From the NCBI RefSeq assembly GCF_002210345.1, contig NZ_MWQI01000004.1, forward strand, positions 171,876-235,875: a stretch of DNA of 64,000 nt, given 5' to 3'. Made by a program: the position numbers and the translations under genes. A model generated the notes under the pieces. The model was not told the origin of the DNA. It did no database searches and saw only the letters and a list, made by a program, of their open reading frames with translations. Below, piece after piece: positions 35,670-45,056 of the stretch. Position 1 is the stretch's first letter; each line of letters begins with the position of its first letter. Source of the DNA: Fibrobacter sp. UWB4 (GTDB lineage Bacteria > Fibrobacterota > Fibrobacteria > Fibrobacterales > Fibrobacteraceae).

Positions 35670-38669
35670 ATGTTTAGAACAAAGAAATCTTTAGCAAGCC
35701 GAATCCTTGGCTCTGCGGCATTAGTTTGTGCCGTAGCCTTTTCGAATGTCGCCGCGACAACGGACAATCCGCTTACGCTTTGGTACAATAGTGATGCCGG
35801 TACCGAATTCACGAATGCGCTCCCGATTGGTAACGGCTACATGGGTGGCCTCATCTACGGTGGTGTCGAAAAGGATTACATCGGCCTCAACGAAAGTACA
35901 GTTTGGTCAGGTGGCCCGGGCGATAACAACAAGCAGGGGGCGGCAAGCCATTTGAAAGATGCCCGTGACGCCTTATGGCGTGGCGACTATCGCACAGCGG
36001 AATCCATCGTGTCTAATTACATGATTGGTCCGGGTCCAGCAAGTTTCCAGCCGGTGGGCGACTTGATTATTTCTACTTCGCACAAGGGGTCCACGAATTA
36101 CCGCCGTGAACTCGATCTTAAAACGGCTATCGCAAAGACAACGTACACGCATAGCGGCGTGAACCATACGCGTGAATATTTCGCAAGCTATCCCGATCAC
36201 GTGATTGTCGTGCATCTCTCTGCCGATAAGGATGGCTCCGTAAGCTTTGGTGCAACGATGACGACTCCGCATCGCAATAACCGCATGACCTCCAGCGGCA
36301 ACACGCTCATTTACGATGTCACGGTCAACTCCATCAAGTTCCAAAATCGCTTGACTGTTGTTACCGATGGCGGCAAGGTCAGCGTCGTAAACGGCAACAT
36401 CAATGTCGAAGGTGCCAACAGCGCAACGCTTATCCTCACGACCGCTACAAACTTCAAGTCTTATAACGATGTGAGTGGCGATCCGGGTGCTATCGCATCC
36501 GAAATCATGTCGAAGGTTGCAAAGAAGTCCTATGAAGATTTGCTTGCAGCACATCTCAAGGATTACCAGACGATTTTCAACCGCGTCAAGCTGGACCTCG
36601 GTACGGCGGACAAGAGCGCAGGCGATATCACCTCTACCCGCGTCAAGAATTTCAATTCCACGAACGACCCGTCTCTCGTAGAACTTCATTACCAATATGG
36701 CCGTTACTTGCTCATCGCAAGTTCTCGGAAGGGTGGCCAGCCGGCCAACTTGCAGGGCATCTGGAATAAGGACACGAACCCGATTTGGGGCAGTAAGTAC
36801 ACCACCAACATCAACCTCGAAATGAACTACTGGCCGGCAGAATCCGGCAACCTCGAAGAATGCGTTTGGCCGCTCATTGACAAGATCAAGTCTATGGTCC
36901 CACAGGGCGAAAAGACCGCTAAGGTGCACTGGGGCGTTGACGAAGGCTGGGTGGAACACCACAATACCGACCTTTGGAACCGTTCTGCTCCGATTGATGG
37001 CGCTTGGGGCCTTTGGCCGAGTGGCGCGGGCTGGCTTAGTACGCACCTTTGGGAACACTTCCTCTACAATCCGACCGATAAGGAATACCTCAAGGATGTT
37101 TACCCGACAATGAAAGGTGCTGCGCTTTTTTTCGTGAACAGCCTCGTCGAAGAACCGACCACGGGCAACAAGTACTTGGTGACGGCTCCGAGCGATTCCC
37201 CTGAAAACGACCACGGCGGATACAACGTCTGCTTTGGCCCGACGATGGACAACCAGATTATCCGCGATGTGCTGAACTACACGATTGAAGCTTCCAAGAT
37301 CCTTGGCGTTGATGAAGATGTGCGTACCAAGATGGAAGCGACCGTCAAGCGCCTCCCGCCGACAAAGACGGGTAAGTACGGACAAATTACGGAATGGCTC
37401 CAGGACTGGGACGATCCCAACAATAAAAACCGCCACATTTCTCACTTGTATGGCCTTTTCCCGAGCGCTCAGATTACGCCGGAAGAAACTCCGGACTTGA
37501 TCAAGGGCGCGGGCATCACGCTGGAACAGCGCGGCGACGATGCTACCGGTTGGTCTCTCGCTTGGAAGATTAACTTCTGGGCCCGTATGCACGATGGCGA
37601 TCACGCTTACAGAATGATCCGTATGCTTCTCACGCCGAGCAAGACTTACAACAACTTGTTCGATGCCCATCCGCCGTTCCAAATTGATGGTAACTTTGGT
37701 GCAGTCTCCGGCGTGAACGAAATGCTCATGCAGAGCCACAACAACAGAATCAACCTTCTTCCGGCACTTCCGTCGCAGTGGGCGAACGGTTCCGTGAAGG
37801 GTATTCGCGCTCGTGGCGGTTTCGAAATCGATTCCATGGCATGGAAGGGCGGCAAGCTCACGTATGTGGCTATCAAGTCTCTCGTAGGTAGCACATTGAA
37901 TGTTGTGTCCGGTTCTAACAAGTTCTCGACCGCAACGGTTGCAGGCAAGGTCTACGAATTCGACGGTAATCTGAAGGTGACAAACGCTCCGTTTGACCCG
38001 CTCGATATCCCGGCGAAAATTGAAGCTGAAAACTACGTGGCTATGGACGGTGTGCAGATTGAAGAAGATTCTCTTGGCACACCGAACATCGGCTGGATCA
38101 ATGATGGTGACTGGACGCAGTACTATGTGAATGTGGCAACTGCTGGCAGCTATGTCTTGACGAGCCGCCTTGCAACGGGTTCCGAAAAGGAAAGCGTCAT
38201 CACGGTCACGGATTCTACAGGCAAGATTCTCGGTACGCTCTCAGTTGACCCGGCAAAGTCTAAAGGATGGAACGACTGGTACGAAACCTCGACAAAGATC
38301 ACGCTCCCGGCAGGCAAGCAAAAGCTCACGTTCACGTACACCGGCGAAGACACTTACCTCTGCAATGTAGACTGGTACAATCTTGAAGCTGACCCGACAT
38401 CAATTTCTATGCCTGCTGTGTATGGCTCTTCGCTCTCCGTAAGTCGCGTTCCTTACTCTCACGCATCTATTGCGTTGATGGTCAATGCTCCGGCAAGTGA
38501 TTATGTTGTCCATCTTATGAGTGTCAACGGCAAGTTCATCGGCTCGCAACGCGGTCACGGCGAAGGTCTTGCCGAATTCGGCAAGAGCGCACCTCTTGCT
38601 CCAGGCATGTACTTTGCCATCATCAAGAGCGGCTCCCAGCAAAAGACCATGAAACTCTCCGTCCATTAA
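35670..38669 (+). CDS. Secreted GH95 alpha-L-fucosidase/galactosidase, GH95-CBM6-tail
   Basis: The 999-residue product has a signal peptide (about 1-31). GH95 (about 33-770) has LTLWYNSDAGTEFTNALPIGNGYMGG at its start, INLEMNYWPAESGNLEE, and GDDATGWSLAWKINFWARMHDG, whose Asp matches the catalytic acid region of the family. FNDAHPPFQIDGNFG-like NLFDAHPPFQIDGNFG is also present. A CBM6/35-like domain covers about 775-905 (AKIEAENYVAMDGVQIEED...CNVDWYNLE). The tail (about 910-999) is longer and less typical (VVHLMSVNGKFIGSQ...GMYFAIIKS). It should remove terminal alpha-L-fucose or alpha-L-galactose, for example from xyloglucan or xylan side chains. I chose ATG 35670 because GGAG (35660-35663) fits it; an in-frame ATG at 35658 is the alternative. 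Confidence 0.92.
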   Translation: MFRTKKSLASRILGSAALVCAVAFSNVAATTDNPLTLWYNSDAGTEFTNALPIGNGYMGGLIYGGVEKDYIGLNESTVWSGGPGDNNKQGAASHLKDARDALWRGDYRTAESIVSNYMIGPGPASFQPVGDLIISTSHKGSTNYRRELDLKTAIAKTTYTHSGVNHTREYFASYPDHVIVVHLSADKDGSVSFGATMTTPHRNNRMTSSGNTLIYDVTVNSIKFQNRLTVVTDGGKVSVVNGNINVEGANSATLILTTATNFKSYNDVSGDPGAIASEIMSKVAKKSYEDLLAAHLKDYQTIFNRVKLDLGTADKSAGDITSTRVKNFNSTNDPSLVELHYQYGRYLLIASSRKGGQPANLQGIWNKDTNPIWGSKYTTNINLEMNYWPAESGNLEECVWPLIDKIKSMVPQGEKTAKVHWGVDEGWVEHHNTDLWNRSAPIDGAWGLWPSGAGWLSTHLWEHFLYNPTDKEYLKDVYPTMKGAALFFVNSLVEEPTTGNKYLVTAPSDSPENDHGGYNVCFGPTMDNQIIRDVLNYTIEASKILGVDEDVRTKMEATVKRLPPTKTGKYGQITEWLQDWDDPNNKNRHISHLYGLFPSAQITPEETPDLIKGAGITLEQRGDDATGWSLAWKINFWARMHDGDHAYRMIRMLLTPSKTYNNLFDAHPPFQIDGNFGAVSGVNEMLMQSHNNRINLLPALPSQWANGSVKGIRARGGFEIDSMAWKGGKLTYVAIKSLVGSTLNVVSGSNKFSTATVAGKVYEFDGNLKVTNAPFDPLDIPAKIEAENYVAMDGVQIEEDSLGTPNIGWINDGDWTQYYVNVATAGSYVLTSRLATGSEKESVITVTDSTGKILGTLSVDPAKSKGWNDWYETSTKITLPAGKQKLTFTYTGEDTYLCNVDWYNLEADPTSISMPAVYGSSLSVSRVPYSHASIALMVNAPASDYVVHLMSVNGKFIGSQRGHGEGLAEFGKSAPLAPGMYFAIIKSGSQQKTMKLSVH

Positions 38670-38676
38670 CTCCTTT

Positions 38677-38706
38677 GTCATCCTGAGCGGAGCGAAGGAC
38701 CCAGTT
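38677..38706. repeat. GTCATCCTGAGCGGAGCG-type interspersed repeat
   Basis: Short member of the family described at 31651-31686, with GGACCCAGTT at its end. Confidence 0.65.
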
Positions 38707-38740
38707 AAGTCTCGATATCACATTTTCACCCTCACTCACA

Positions 38741-38773
38741 AGGCCCTGAATCCTCGCGGTTCGGGGCTTTTTC
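38741..38773 (+). terminator. Intrinsic terminator after GH95
   Basis: GGCCCTGAA / TTCGGGGCT with a TCGC-containing loop and T-run. Confidence 0.75.
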
Positions 38774-38837
38774 GTGTTATGTCTCCCCTGATTTATTCCG
38801 GGGTCGCCATACACACTCGCAATTACAGATTCTTCCT

Positions 38838-38910
38838 ATTGATAAATTGACAAAACAACTTGCATCTCCTCATGCGCCATCCCGCTCCCCATAGAATACT
38901 TTTATAAGTG
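38838..38910 (+). promoter_or_regulatory. 17-bp box (half degenerate) plus core promoter (site N) for GH5
   Basis: ATTGAT-AAATT-GACAAA is at 38838-38854, with intact left and poor right half. The core TACTTTT is at 38897-38903. The box ends 89 bp before the ATG. Confidence 0.6.
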
Positions 38911-38942
38911 GGTTAGTAGAACGATTAAAAAAGGATGCTATT

Positions 38943-40604
38943 ATGAAAACGTTAGGAGTTCTTGGTTTATCTTTTTTTCTTTGCGCAAACTCATTCGCTG
39001 TTACAAGCCAGTTCCGCGGTGTCAACTGGGCGGATAAGCGCGACAACTTCGTCTCGGATGTTTTGGTACTTTCGGGCTTAAGCCTTTCCGACAATCATGA
39101 ATCGGCTTATGCCATTGCCGACCGTATTGTCGGGCAGTTCCAGGAAGTGCTTGGTACAAACAGTGTGCGCATGCCGGTGAACGAACCGACCATTCTTAAA
39201 GCTTTTGACATGTATTCGGGTGCTTTGGATGCTGCTCTTGAACATGGTCGAGTGGCTATGGGCTACTGGGGCCCTGCGCAGCCTGCGGGCCCCAAAAACA
39301 TGGACGATTGGTGGAAAATGTGGGCGAAACTCGTCGAAACATACGGCGACCATCCGAACGCCTACTTTGAAATTTTCAACGAACCGCACATGTATAACAA
39401 GACGGACCTTCGCAATCTCTATGCGGATTGGCTCAAGAAATTCCCGAATGTCCCGCGCGACCACATTTTGCTCGATGGCTCCGGCCTCGCTTGGAACGTT
39501 CCGGACATCGCTGACGACCCGCGCTTTGAAGGCTGCCTCTTTGCCGTTCACGAATACACGTTCTGGAACATGAGCATCACTACCGAACAGGGTTGGAAAA
39601 ACAGCTTCAAGGGCAAGGTGGGCAAGTACATTGACCGCACCGTCTGCACGGAATGGGGTGGCGCCATGTCTCCGGGCGAAAAGAACGGCGTACATTACGA
39701 TTATCAAGATTACAACAAGGCTCCCACCAACTACTTCACCGCTTACATCCGCGGCATGTCCGACCAGCTTCGCGAATGGGAAATGGGCAGCTTCTACTGG
39801 CCGGGCCTCCGTGATGGCGACTGGTACAGCATGACCAAGCGCAGTGGGGAAGGCGTAAACACCAAGCTCCAGATAGTGAACCAGTCCGGTGTGGACCGCA
39901 TGCAAATGGCTTGGGCCGATACCGTCGAGACGGACCCGCTTAAGCAAGATCCGTTCGGAGGTTTTGACGCTGACGGAGCCGCCATTGCTGGCAAGGCTGT
40001 TTCGCTCCCTGGCAAAATTGAAGCCGAAAATTACGACCTCGGCGGTAGCCGCGTCTCGTTCTACGACAAGTCTTCCGCAAACGAAGGCGGCTTCTACCGC
40101 AAGGACGCCGTGGACATTGTTGTTCTTGATTCCGCAGACCTCTCGAAGGGCTATGCTTTAGGCTACACGCAGGATGGCGAATGGCTCGAATACACCGTGA
40201 ATGTTGCAAAAACATCGAAATTCACCGTCGAACTGCAAATGGCGACTGCTTCCGAAAAGGCGGGTGTGCAACTCTATATCGACAACAAGGCCGTTTCCGA
40301 CAGCATCATCGCAAAACAGGGCGAGGATTGGTCCACTTATACCGCTGTGCAAGCCCAATTGGGTGAAATTGCTGCCGGAGAACACGTCCTCAAGATGCAA
40401 ATTGTGGGCAATTACGTGAATATCGACAATATTCGCTTCTGCGAAGGTGAAAAATGCGAAGAAACGGTCGGAATCCGCGCAAATCGCGCTTCCTCCGTGC
40501 GCACTCTCGAAAACTCCTCCCCGCGCCTCCGCATCCAAAACAACAAGCTTTTCGTCGAGAAAAACGGCCGCCACTTCGACCTCACCGGCCACCGCATCAG
40601 GTAA
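38943..40604 (+). CDS. Secreted GH5 glycanase, GH5-CBM6
   Basis: The 553-residue product has a signal peptide (1-19, ending SFA). The GH5 barrel (about 20-320) has FRGVNWADK at its start, Glu147 in IFNEPHMYN as acid/base and Glu237 in CTEWGGAM as nucleophile; VRMPVNEPT and HEYTFWN are further GH5 signatures. CBM6 covers about 355-510 (GKIEAENYDLGG...WLEYTVNV...NYVNIDNIRF) and is of the same VVLDSADLSKGYALGY subtype as in the beta-helix gene. The C-terminus (about 515-553) is short and unlike the common tail; it reads LRIQNNKLFVEKNGRHFDL with a basic end. It may cut beta-1,4-glucan, mannan or xylan; GH5 subfamily cannot be settled by eye. AAGGAT precedes the ATG. Confidence 0.9.
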   Translation: MKTLGVLGLSFFLCANSFAVTSQFRGVNWADKRDNFVSDVLVLSGLSLSDNHESAYAIADRIVGQFQEVLGTNSVRMPVNEPTILKAFDMYSGALDAALEHGRVAMGYWGPAQPAGPKNMDDWWKMWAKLVETYGDHPNAYFEIFNEPHMYNKTDLRNLYADWLKKFPNVPRDHILLDGSGLAWNVPDIADDPRFEGCLFAVHEYTFWNMSITTEQGWKNSFKGKVGKYIDRTVCTEWGGAMSPGEKNGVHYDYQDYNKAPTNYFTAYIRGMSDQLREWEMGSFYWPGLRDGDWYSMTKRSGEGVNTKLQIVNQSGVDRMQMAWADTVETDPLKQDPFGGFDADGAAIAGKAVSLPGKIEAENYDLGGSRVSFYDKSSANEGGFYRKDAVDIVVLDSADLSKGYALGYTQDGEWLEYTVNVAKTSKFTVELQMATASEKAGVQLYIDNKAVSDSIIAKQGEDWSTYTAVQAQLGEIAAGEHVLKMQIVGNYVNIDNIRFCEGEKCEETVGIRANRASSVRTLENSSPRLRIQNNKLFVEKNGRHFDLTGHRIR

Positions 40605-40628
40605 GCATTGTCATGTCCGCCGAAGCCT

Positions 40629-40656
40629 GTCATGCCCGACTTGATCGGGCATCTCC
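40629..40656. repeat. Palindromic interspersed repeat (GTCATGCCCG type)
   Basis: GTCATGCCCGACTTGATCGG continuing to GCATCTCC, an inverted repeat akin to that at 6479-6506. Confidence 0.65.
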
Positions 40657-40673
40657 ATTACGAATATTCCGTT

Positions 40674-40746
40674 ATGGATTTTTTATCAATGATAAGTATT
40701 TGCGTTTTTTGAGCATTTTTCAAAAAAGAGGATAAGTTTAGAATGG
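40674..40746 (+). promoter_or_regulatory. 17-bp box plus core promoter (site O) for first GH10
   Basis: ATGGAT-TTTTT-ATCAAT is at 40674-40690 and the core TAAGTTT at 40733-40739. The box ends 91 bp before the chosen start. Confidence 0.8.
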
Positions 40747-40780
40747 TTATGGGTATTAACCGTGTATGAGGATTAGGTAT

Positions 40781-42610
40781 ATGAGAAAACTTTCTCTCTC
40801 TTTGGCTGCAGTAGCCGTTGCTGGTTTTGTCTCCGTTGCTAACGCCGCCCTTGCCGATGGCGGTGCTAAATTCTTAGGCAACATCACGACGGGCGGCCAG
40901 ATCCGTAGCGACTTTGCTCAATATTGGAACCAGATTACACCCGAAAACGGCTGTAAGTGGGGTTCCATCCATTCCCTTTCTAATGGCAACAGCGGTACAA
41001 GCAAGTTCGCCTGGGACAACTTCGACAAGTGCGAAAGCGCCTACAAGTGGGCCAAGGAAAAACCGGGCGAACGCCACTTCAAGTTCCATGCTCTCGTTTG
41101 GGGTTCCCAGTACCCGAACTTCCTCTGCAAAAAGAAAAATCCGGGCATTACCGTAGAACTCACCAAAAAGTACATCACCGAATGGTTCGATGCCGTTGCC
41201 GCGAAGTTCCCGGACCTCGAATACATTGACGTGGTGAACGAAGCTATTTGGGCGGGTAACAACTACCACTCTGGTTACGGCAAGCCTGCTGCAGGTGCCG
41301 AAGGCCACAGCACCGACGATACCGAATGCGGCGGCTCCTACATTATCGAAGCCCTCGGTGGTGACCGCGTTGTAAATGGCAAGCACCAGTACGACTTTAT
41401 CACGAATGCCTTCAAAATGGCCCGCGAACGTTGGCCGAAGGCTGTACTTATCTATAATGACTACAACACGCTCTCCTGGCAAATCAACGAAGGTATCGAA
41501 CTTATCCAGACCATCGTCAAGAATGGCGCTCCGGTCGATGCCTACGGTCAGCAGGCTCACGACTGTAAGGGCATGAGCAAGTCCGATTTCGAAAGCAAGA
41601 TGACCCGTATCCATAACGAGACGGGCCTCCCGCTCCTCGTTTCGGAATACGATATCGGCGAAGCGGACGATACCAAGCAGAAAAACGATTACGCAAACCA
41701 GATTCCGTTCATGTGGGAAACGCCGTGGGTTGCTGGCATTACTATTTGGGGCTACATCAACGGCTCTACCTGGGTCCAGAACACGGGTCTTATCGAAAAG
41801 GATGGTCGCAAGCGCGCTTCCATGAACTGGCTCGAAGACTACTTCGCCAAGAACTTGAGCAAGGGTAAGAACGACGTGACCTTCGCTCCGGTTGAACCCG
41901 AACCGCAGCTTCCGTTCAAGGGTGAAGCGATTGCCATTCCGGGTAAGGTCGAAGCCGAAGATTTCGATATTCCGGGTGTGGGCGTCAACGAAGACGGTAC
42001 GAGCAACCAGTCCTACAGCGACGATTCCGAAAATCACGGCGATAGCGATTACCGCAAGGACGATGCTCCGGCTGTTGACCTTTACAACAAGGCTACGGGC
42101 GTTATCGTGGGTTACAACCAGACCGACGACTGGCTGGAATATACGGTCAATATTGCGGAAGCTGGCAAATATGTCATGACCGCTTCTGTTGCAGCGGAAA
42201 GCGAAAGCGCTTCCTTCTCGCTCTCCATTGATGGCAAGTCCGTTGCCGAAGTTCCGGTTTCGGGTTCTAGCTGGGATGATTACAAGGATGTCACTGCTGA
42301 AGTGACCCTCCCGGCGGGCAAGCATATCTTGCGTATGGATGTAACTGCGGAATACTTTGACGTGGACTACTTCAACTTTGAGTTTAAAAATGAAGCTGCA
42401 ATTCGCACGAATGTCCACATGGCGACTCCTGAACTGGCCGACTACGACGTCTTTGACGTGAACGGGGTGCGCCTCGGTCGCATGAGCGCTTATTCCTTGA
42501 GCGAAGCTGTGTCGATGCTCAAGAACTCGAATTCCATCAAGATCCAGGGCGTTTACATGCTCCGCTCCGTCAAGAACGGTGCTGTGAAAACGGTTCGCAT
42601 TACGCGCTAA
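40781..42610 (+). CDS. Secreted GH10 endo-xylanase, GH10-CBM6-tail
   Basis: The 609-residue product has a signal peptide (1-22, ending ANA). GH10 (about 23-365) shows YWNQITPENGCKWGSI, FKFHALVWGSQYPNF, Glu154 in DVVNEAIWAG as acid/base and Glu289 in VSEYDIGEAD as nucleophile, plus GITIWGYINGSTW. CBM6 lies at about 380-530 (GKVEAEDFDIPG...WLEYTVNI...EYFDVDYFNF) and the tail at about 538-609 (YDVFDVNGVRLGRM...GVYMLRSV). It cleaves internal beta-1,4-xylosyl bonds of xylan. ATG 40781 is preferred over the in-frame ATG at 40766 because GAGGAT stands between them and the signal peptide is then cleaner. It forms a tandem pair with the next gene, with matching promoter, leader and terminator. Confidence 0.93.
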   Translation: MRKLSLSLAAVAVAGFVSVANAALADGGAKFLGNITTGGQIRSDFAQYWNQITPENGCKWGSIHSLSNGNSGTSKFAWDNFDKCESAYKWAKEKPGERHFKFHALVWGSQYPNFLCKKKNPGITVELTKKYITEWFDAVAAKFPDLEYIDVVNEAIWAGNNYHSGYGKPAAGAEGHSTDDTECGGSYIIEALGGDRVVNGKHQYDFITNAFKMARERWPKAVLIYNDYNTLSWQINEGIELIQTIVKNGAPVDAYGQQAHDCKGMSKSDFESKMTRIHNETGLPLLVSEYDIGEADDTKQKNDYANQIPFMWETPWVAGITIWGYINGSTWVQNTGLIEKDGRKRASMNWLEDYFAKNLSKGKNDVTFAPVEPEPQLPFKGEAIAIPGKVEAEDFDIPGVGVNEDGTSNQSYSDDSENHGDSDYRKDDAPAVDLYNKATGVIVGYNQTDDWLEYTVNIAEAGKYVMTASVAAESESASFSLSIDGKSVAEVPVSGSSWDDYKDVTAEVTLPAGKHILRMDVTAEYFDVDYFNFEFKNEAAIRTNVHMATPELADYDVFDVNGVRLGRMSAYSLSEAVSMLKNSNSIKIQGVYMLRSVKNGAVKTVRITR

Positions 42611-42655
42611 AAAGATTCTAATCCATACTCCCCGAACGGGGATCCTTAAATACCC

Positions 42656-42692
42656 AAAGGCCTTCGAGTTCACCCTCGAAGGTCCTTTTTTT
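42656..42692 (+). terminator. Intrinsic terminator after first GH10
   Basis: CCTTCGAG / CTCGAAGG (42661-42668 and 42675-42682) then seven T; nearly identical to the terminator of the second GH10 gene. Confidence 0.9.
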
Positions 42693-42983
42693 GCGTTAAT
42701 TACAAAACATTTTTTTTCGGTATAATGCGAGATTTTTGTGTAATTAAATGATTGCTTATTGTCGTTGTGAGAATAAAGCGTCGGCCAAGGTATTGTCTTC
42801 GCAGTAGCGTGCAAAACGAGAGTCGCGGGCGACTGCTTGCAGGCGCACATGACCGAGTGAAGCCGCTGACGCCGTAGGCGTCAACTCTGAGCTGGGGCCC
42901 CGCCCGCATGACGTACTTTTTGAATAGTAATGGAATTTTAAAAGGTTTTAACTTAAAAAACATGTTTTTGTAAAAAATCCATT
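42693..42983. other. Non-coding spacer with hairpins between GH10 genes
   Basis: No gene is visible. An A+T-rich part contains GGTATAATG near 42719-42728, promoter-like but leading to no frame. A G+C-rich part (42800-42915) holds AGTCGC/GCGACT (42821-42834) and GACGCC/GGCGTC (42868-42882) hairpins and shares words with 18391-18562. Confidence 0.5.
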
Positions 42984-43056
42984 ATGGACATTTTGTCAAT
43001 GATAAATTTTGGGCTTTTTGAGGCAATTTCCAAAAACAAGGATATGTTTATAACGG
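42984..43056 (+). promoter_or_regulatory. 17-bp box plus core promoter (site P) for second GH10
   Basis: ATGGAC-ATTTT-GTCAAT is at 42984-43000 and the core TATGTTT at 43043-43049. The box ends 91 bp before the chosen start. Box, core and leader align with site O over their whole length. Confidence 0.85.
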
Positions 43057-43091
43057 TTGTATGGGACTCTTAACCTATGAGGATGTGGAAT

Positions 43092-44912
43092 ATGAAATCA
43101 AAATGTTTGAAAGGTTTATTGGCTGCTGCACTTTTGGGTGGTGCAGTCAACTCTTTTGCCGTCGGTTTGGCCGAAAACGCAGCCAAGTTTGTCGGTAATA
43201 TTACGACTAACGGCCAGGTTCGTTCGGACTTTGGTCAGTATTGGAACCAGATTACGGCTGAAAACGAATGTAAGTGGGCTTCTATCGAAGGCACCCGCGG
43301 TAATTACAATTTCTCCGGCTGTAAGCGTGCTTATGACTGGGCCAAGCAGAATGGCGGTCACTTCAAGTTCCATGCTCTCGTGTGGGGTTCCCAGTATCCG
43401 AACTGGCTCGGTAACTTGAGCGTTGACGAAACCAAGAAGGCCATTACCTCGTGGTTTGACGCTGTCCAGAAGCAGTTCCCGGATCTCGAAATGATCGACG
43501 TGGTGAACGAAGCTATCCGTACTGGCAACAACCAGTATCACTCCGGCTATACCAACACAAAGATTATCCAGGCTCTCGGTGGCGACAACAACGGTGACTA
43601 CGCCTTCGTGACGACCGCCTTCAAGATGGCTCGTGAACGCTGGCCGAAGGCAATCTTGATTTATAACGACTATAACACGGTGCAGTGGAACAAGGATCAG
43701 GGTATTCAGCTTATCCAGACCATCAAGAAGAACGGTGCTCCGGTTGACGCATACGGCTTGCAGGCTCACGACATGATGAGCCAGGGCGGTGGCGCTGGTG
43801 GTACCGGTGGTGGCGGCTCCTGCTTGAGCATCAACACCCTTAAGAGTGTGCTCAAGGAAATTTGGGACAAGACTCAGACCCCGATGTTCATTTCTGAATA
43901 CGATATCGCAAGTACAAACGATAACGTCCAAAAGCAGTGCTACGAAGAACAGATCACGCACTTCATGGAAAATGAACACGTTGCTGGTATCACCATCTGG
44001 GGTTACATCTACGGTTCTACCTGGTTGGATTGTAACGGTACTGCAAGAGGCTGCTCCGGCATTATCAAGGACGGCAGGGATCGTGCCGCAATGACCTGGT
44101 TGAAGCAGTACTTGGCTTCTAACACGGGTGTGAACACGACGGGTCTCGAAACTGGCATTATCACTCCGGTTGATCCTGAACCGCAGACTCCGTTCAAGGG
44201 CGAAGCTCTCGCTGTTCCGGGTAAGATTGAAGTCGAAGACTTCGATATTCCGGGCAAGGGCAAGAACGAAGACGGTACGAGCAATGAATCCTATGGCGAC
44301 GATTCCGAAAACCATGGCGATTCCGACTACCGCAAGGATACCGGTGCTGACCTTTACAAGAAGGCTACAGGCATTGCTCTCGGCTACAATACGACCGGCG
44401 ACTGGTACGAATACACCATCAACGTTGCTGAAGCTGGCGACTACACTGCAATCGCTTCTGTCGCAACCGAAGGCACGGGCGCATTCACGCTCTCTCTCGA
44501 TGGCAAGTCTCTCGCTGAATTCGAAGTCACTGGCACAAGCTACGATGAATTCTCCGACGTGAAGAAAAAAGTCACGCTTCCGGCTGGTAAGCATGTGCTC
44601 CGCATGGATGTGACCCAGCAATACTTCGATATCGACTACATCAACTTTGTGAAGGGCGAAGTTTCCGACAATCCGGGTGGTGGCGATGAACCGCCGATTT
44701 CCATCAACACTAAGGTCCGCCTGGAATCTCCGGTGCTTGCCGCTTACGACGTGTTTGATGCCAACGGTGTCCGTCTCGGTCGCATGAGGGCTTACTCCAT
44801 GAGCGATGCCGTTCAGATTCTCAAGAGTTCTAGTGACGTCAAGAACAATGGCATCTACATGCTCCGCTCTGTCCAGAATGGTGCTGTGAAGTCTGTTCGT
44901 ATCTCTCGCTAA
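43092..44912 (+). CDS. Secreted GH10 endo-xylanase, GH10-CBM6-tail, second copy
   Basis: The 606-residue paralogue of the preceding xylanase has a signal peptide (about 1-24). GH10 (about 25-355) shows YWNQITAENECKWASI, FKFHALVWGSQYPNWL, Glu140 in DVVNEAIRTG as acid/base and Glu269 in ISEYDIASTN as nucleophile. A Gly-rich insertion (GGGAGGTGGGGS, about 232-245) in the region after HDMMSQ is absent from the sister. CBM6 lies at about 370-520 (GKIEVEDFDIPG...WYEYTINV...QYFDIDYINF), followed by a Gly/Pro linker and the tail (about 535-606, YDVFDANGVRLGRM...GIYMLRSV). It cuts the xylan backbone. Start as in the sister: ATG 43092 behind GAGGATGTGG, with an in-frame ATG at 43077 as alternative. Confidence 0.93.
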   Translation: MKSKCLKGLLAAALLGGAVNSFAVGLAENAAKFVGNITTNGQVRSDFGQYWNQITAENECKWASIEGTRGNYNFSGCKRAYDWAKQNGGHFKFHALVWGSQYPNWLGNLSVDETKKAITSWFDAVQKQFPDLEMIDVVNEAIRTGNNQYHSGYTNTKIIQALGGDNNGDYAFVTTAFKMARERWPKAILIYNDYNTVQWNKDQGIQLIQTIKKNGAPVDAYGLQAHDMMSQGGGAGGTGGGGSCLSINTLKSVLKEIWDKTQTPMFISEYDIASTNDNVQKQCYEEQITHFMENEHVAGITIWGYIYGSTWLDCNGTARGCSGIIKDGRDRAAMTWLKQYLASNTGVNTTGLETGIITPVDPEPQTPFKGEALAVPGKIEVEDFDIPGKGKNEDGTSNESYGDDSENHGDSDYRKDTGADLYKKATGIALGYNTTGDWYEYTINVAEAGDYTAIASVATEGTGAFTLSLDGKSLAEFEVTGTSYDEFSDVKKKVTLPAGKHVLRMDVTQQYFDIDYINFVKGEVSDNPGGGDEPPISINTKVRLESPVLAAYDVFDANGVRLGRMRAYSMSDAVQILKSSSDVKNNGIYMLRSVQNGAVKSVRISR

Positions 44913-44966
44913 TTGAAATCCTAATCCATAACTCCCCTGAACCAAACGGGGGAGCCTTAAATACCC

Positions 44967-45004
44967 AAAGGCCTTCGAGGTTCCCCCCTCGAAGGTTCTT
45001 TTTG
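44967..45004 (+). terminator. Intrinsic terminator after second GH10
   Basis: CCTTCGAGG / CCTCGAAGG stem and T-run, a close copy of 42656-42692; it closes the plus-strand island before the convergent signalling gene. Confidence 0.9.
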
Positions 45005-45056
45005 TCAAGGATGACGAACTTAATCGTGAAATTGGTGCGTATGTAGGATGATTTGT

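Noticed and set aside
42719..42728. GGTATAATG as promoter of an RNA gene between the GH10 genes
   Set aside because: A lone -10-like word in A/T-rich DNA. The following hairpins belong to a repeat-like segment seen elsewhere, and no terminator follows them before the next box.
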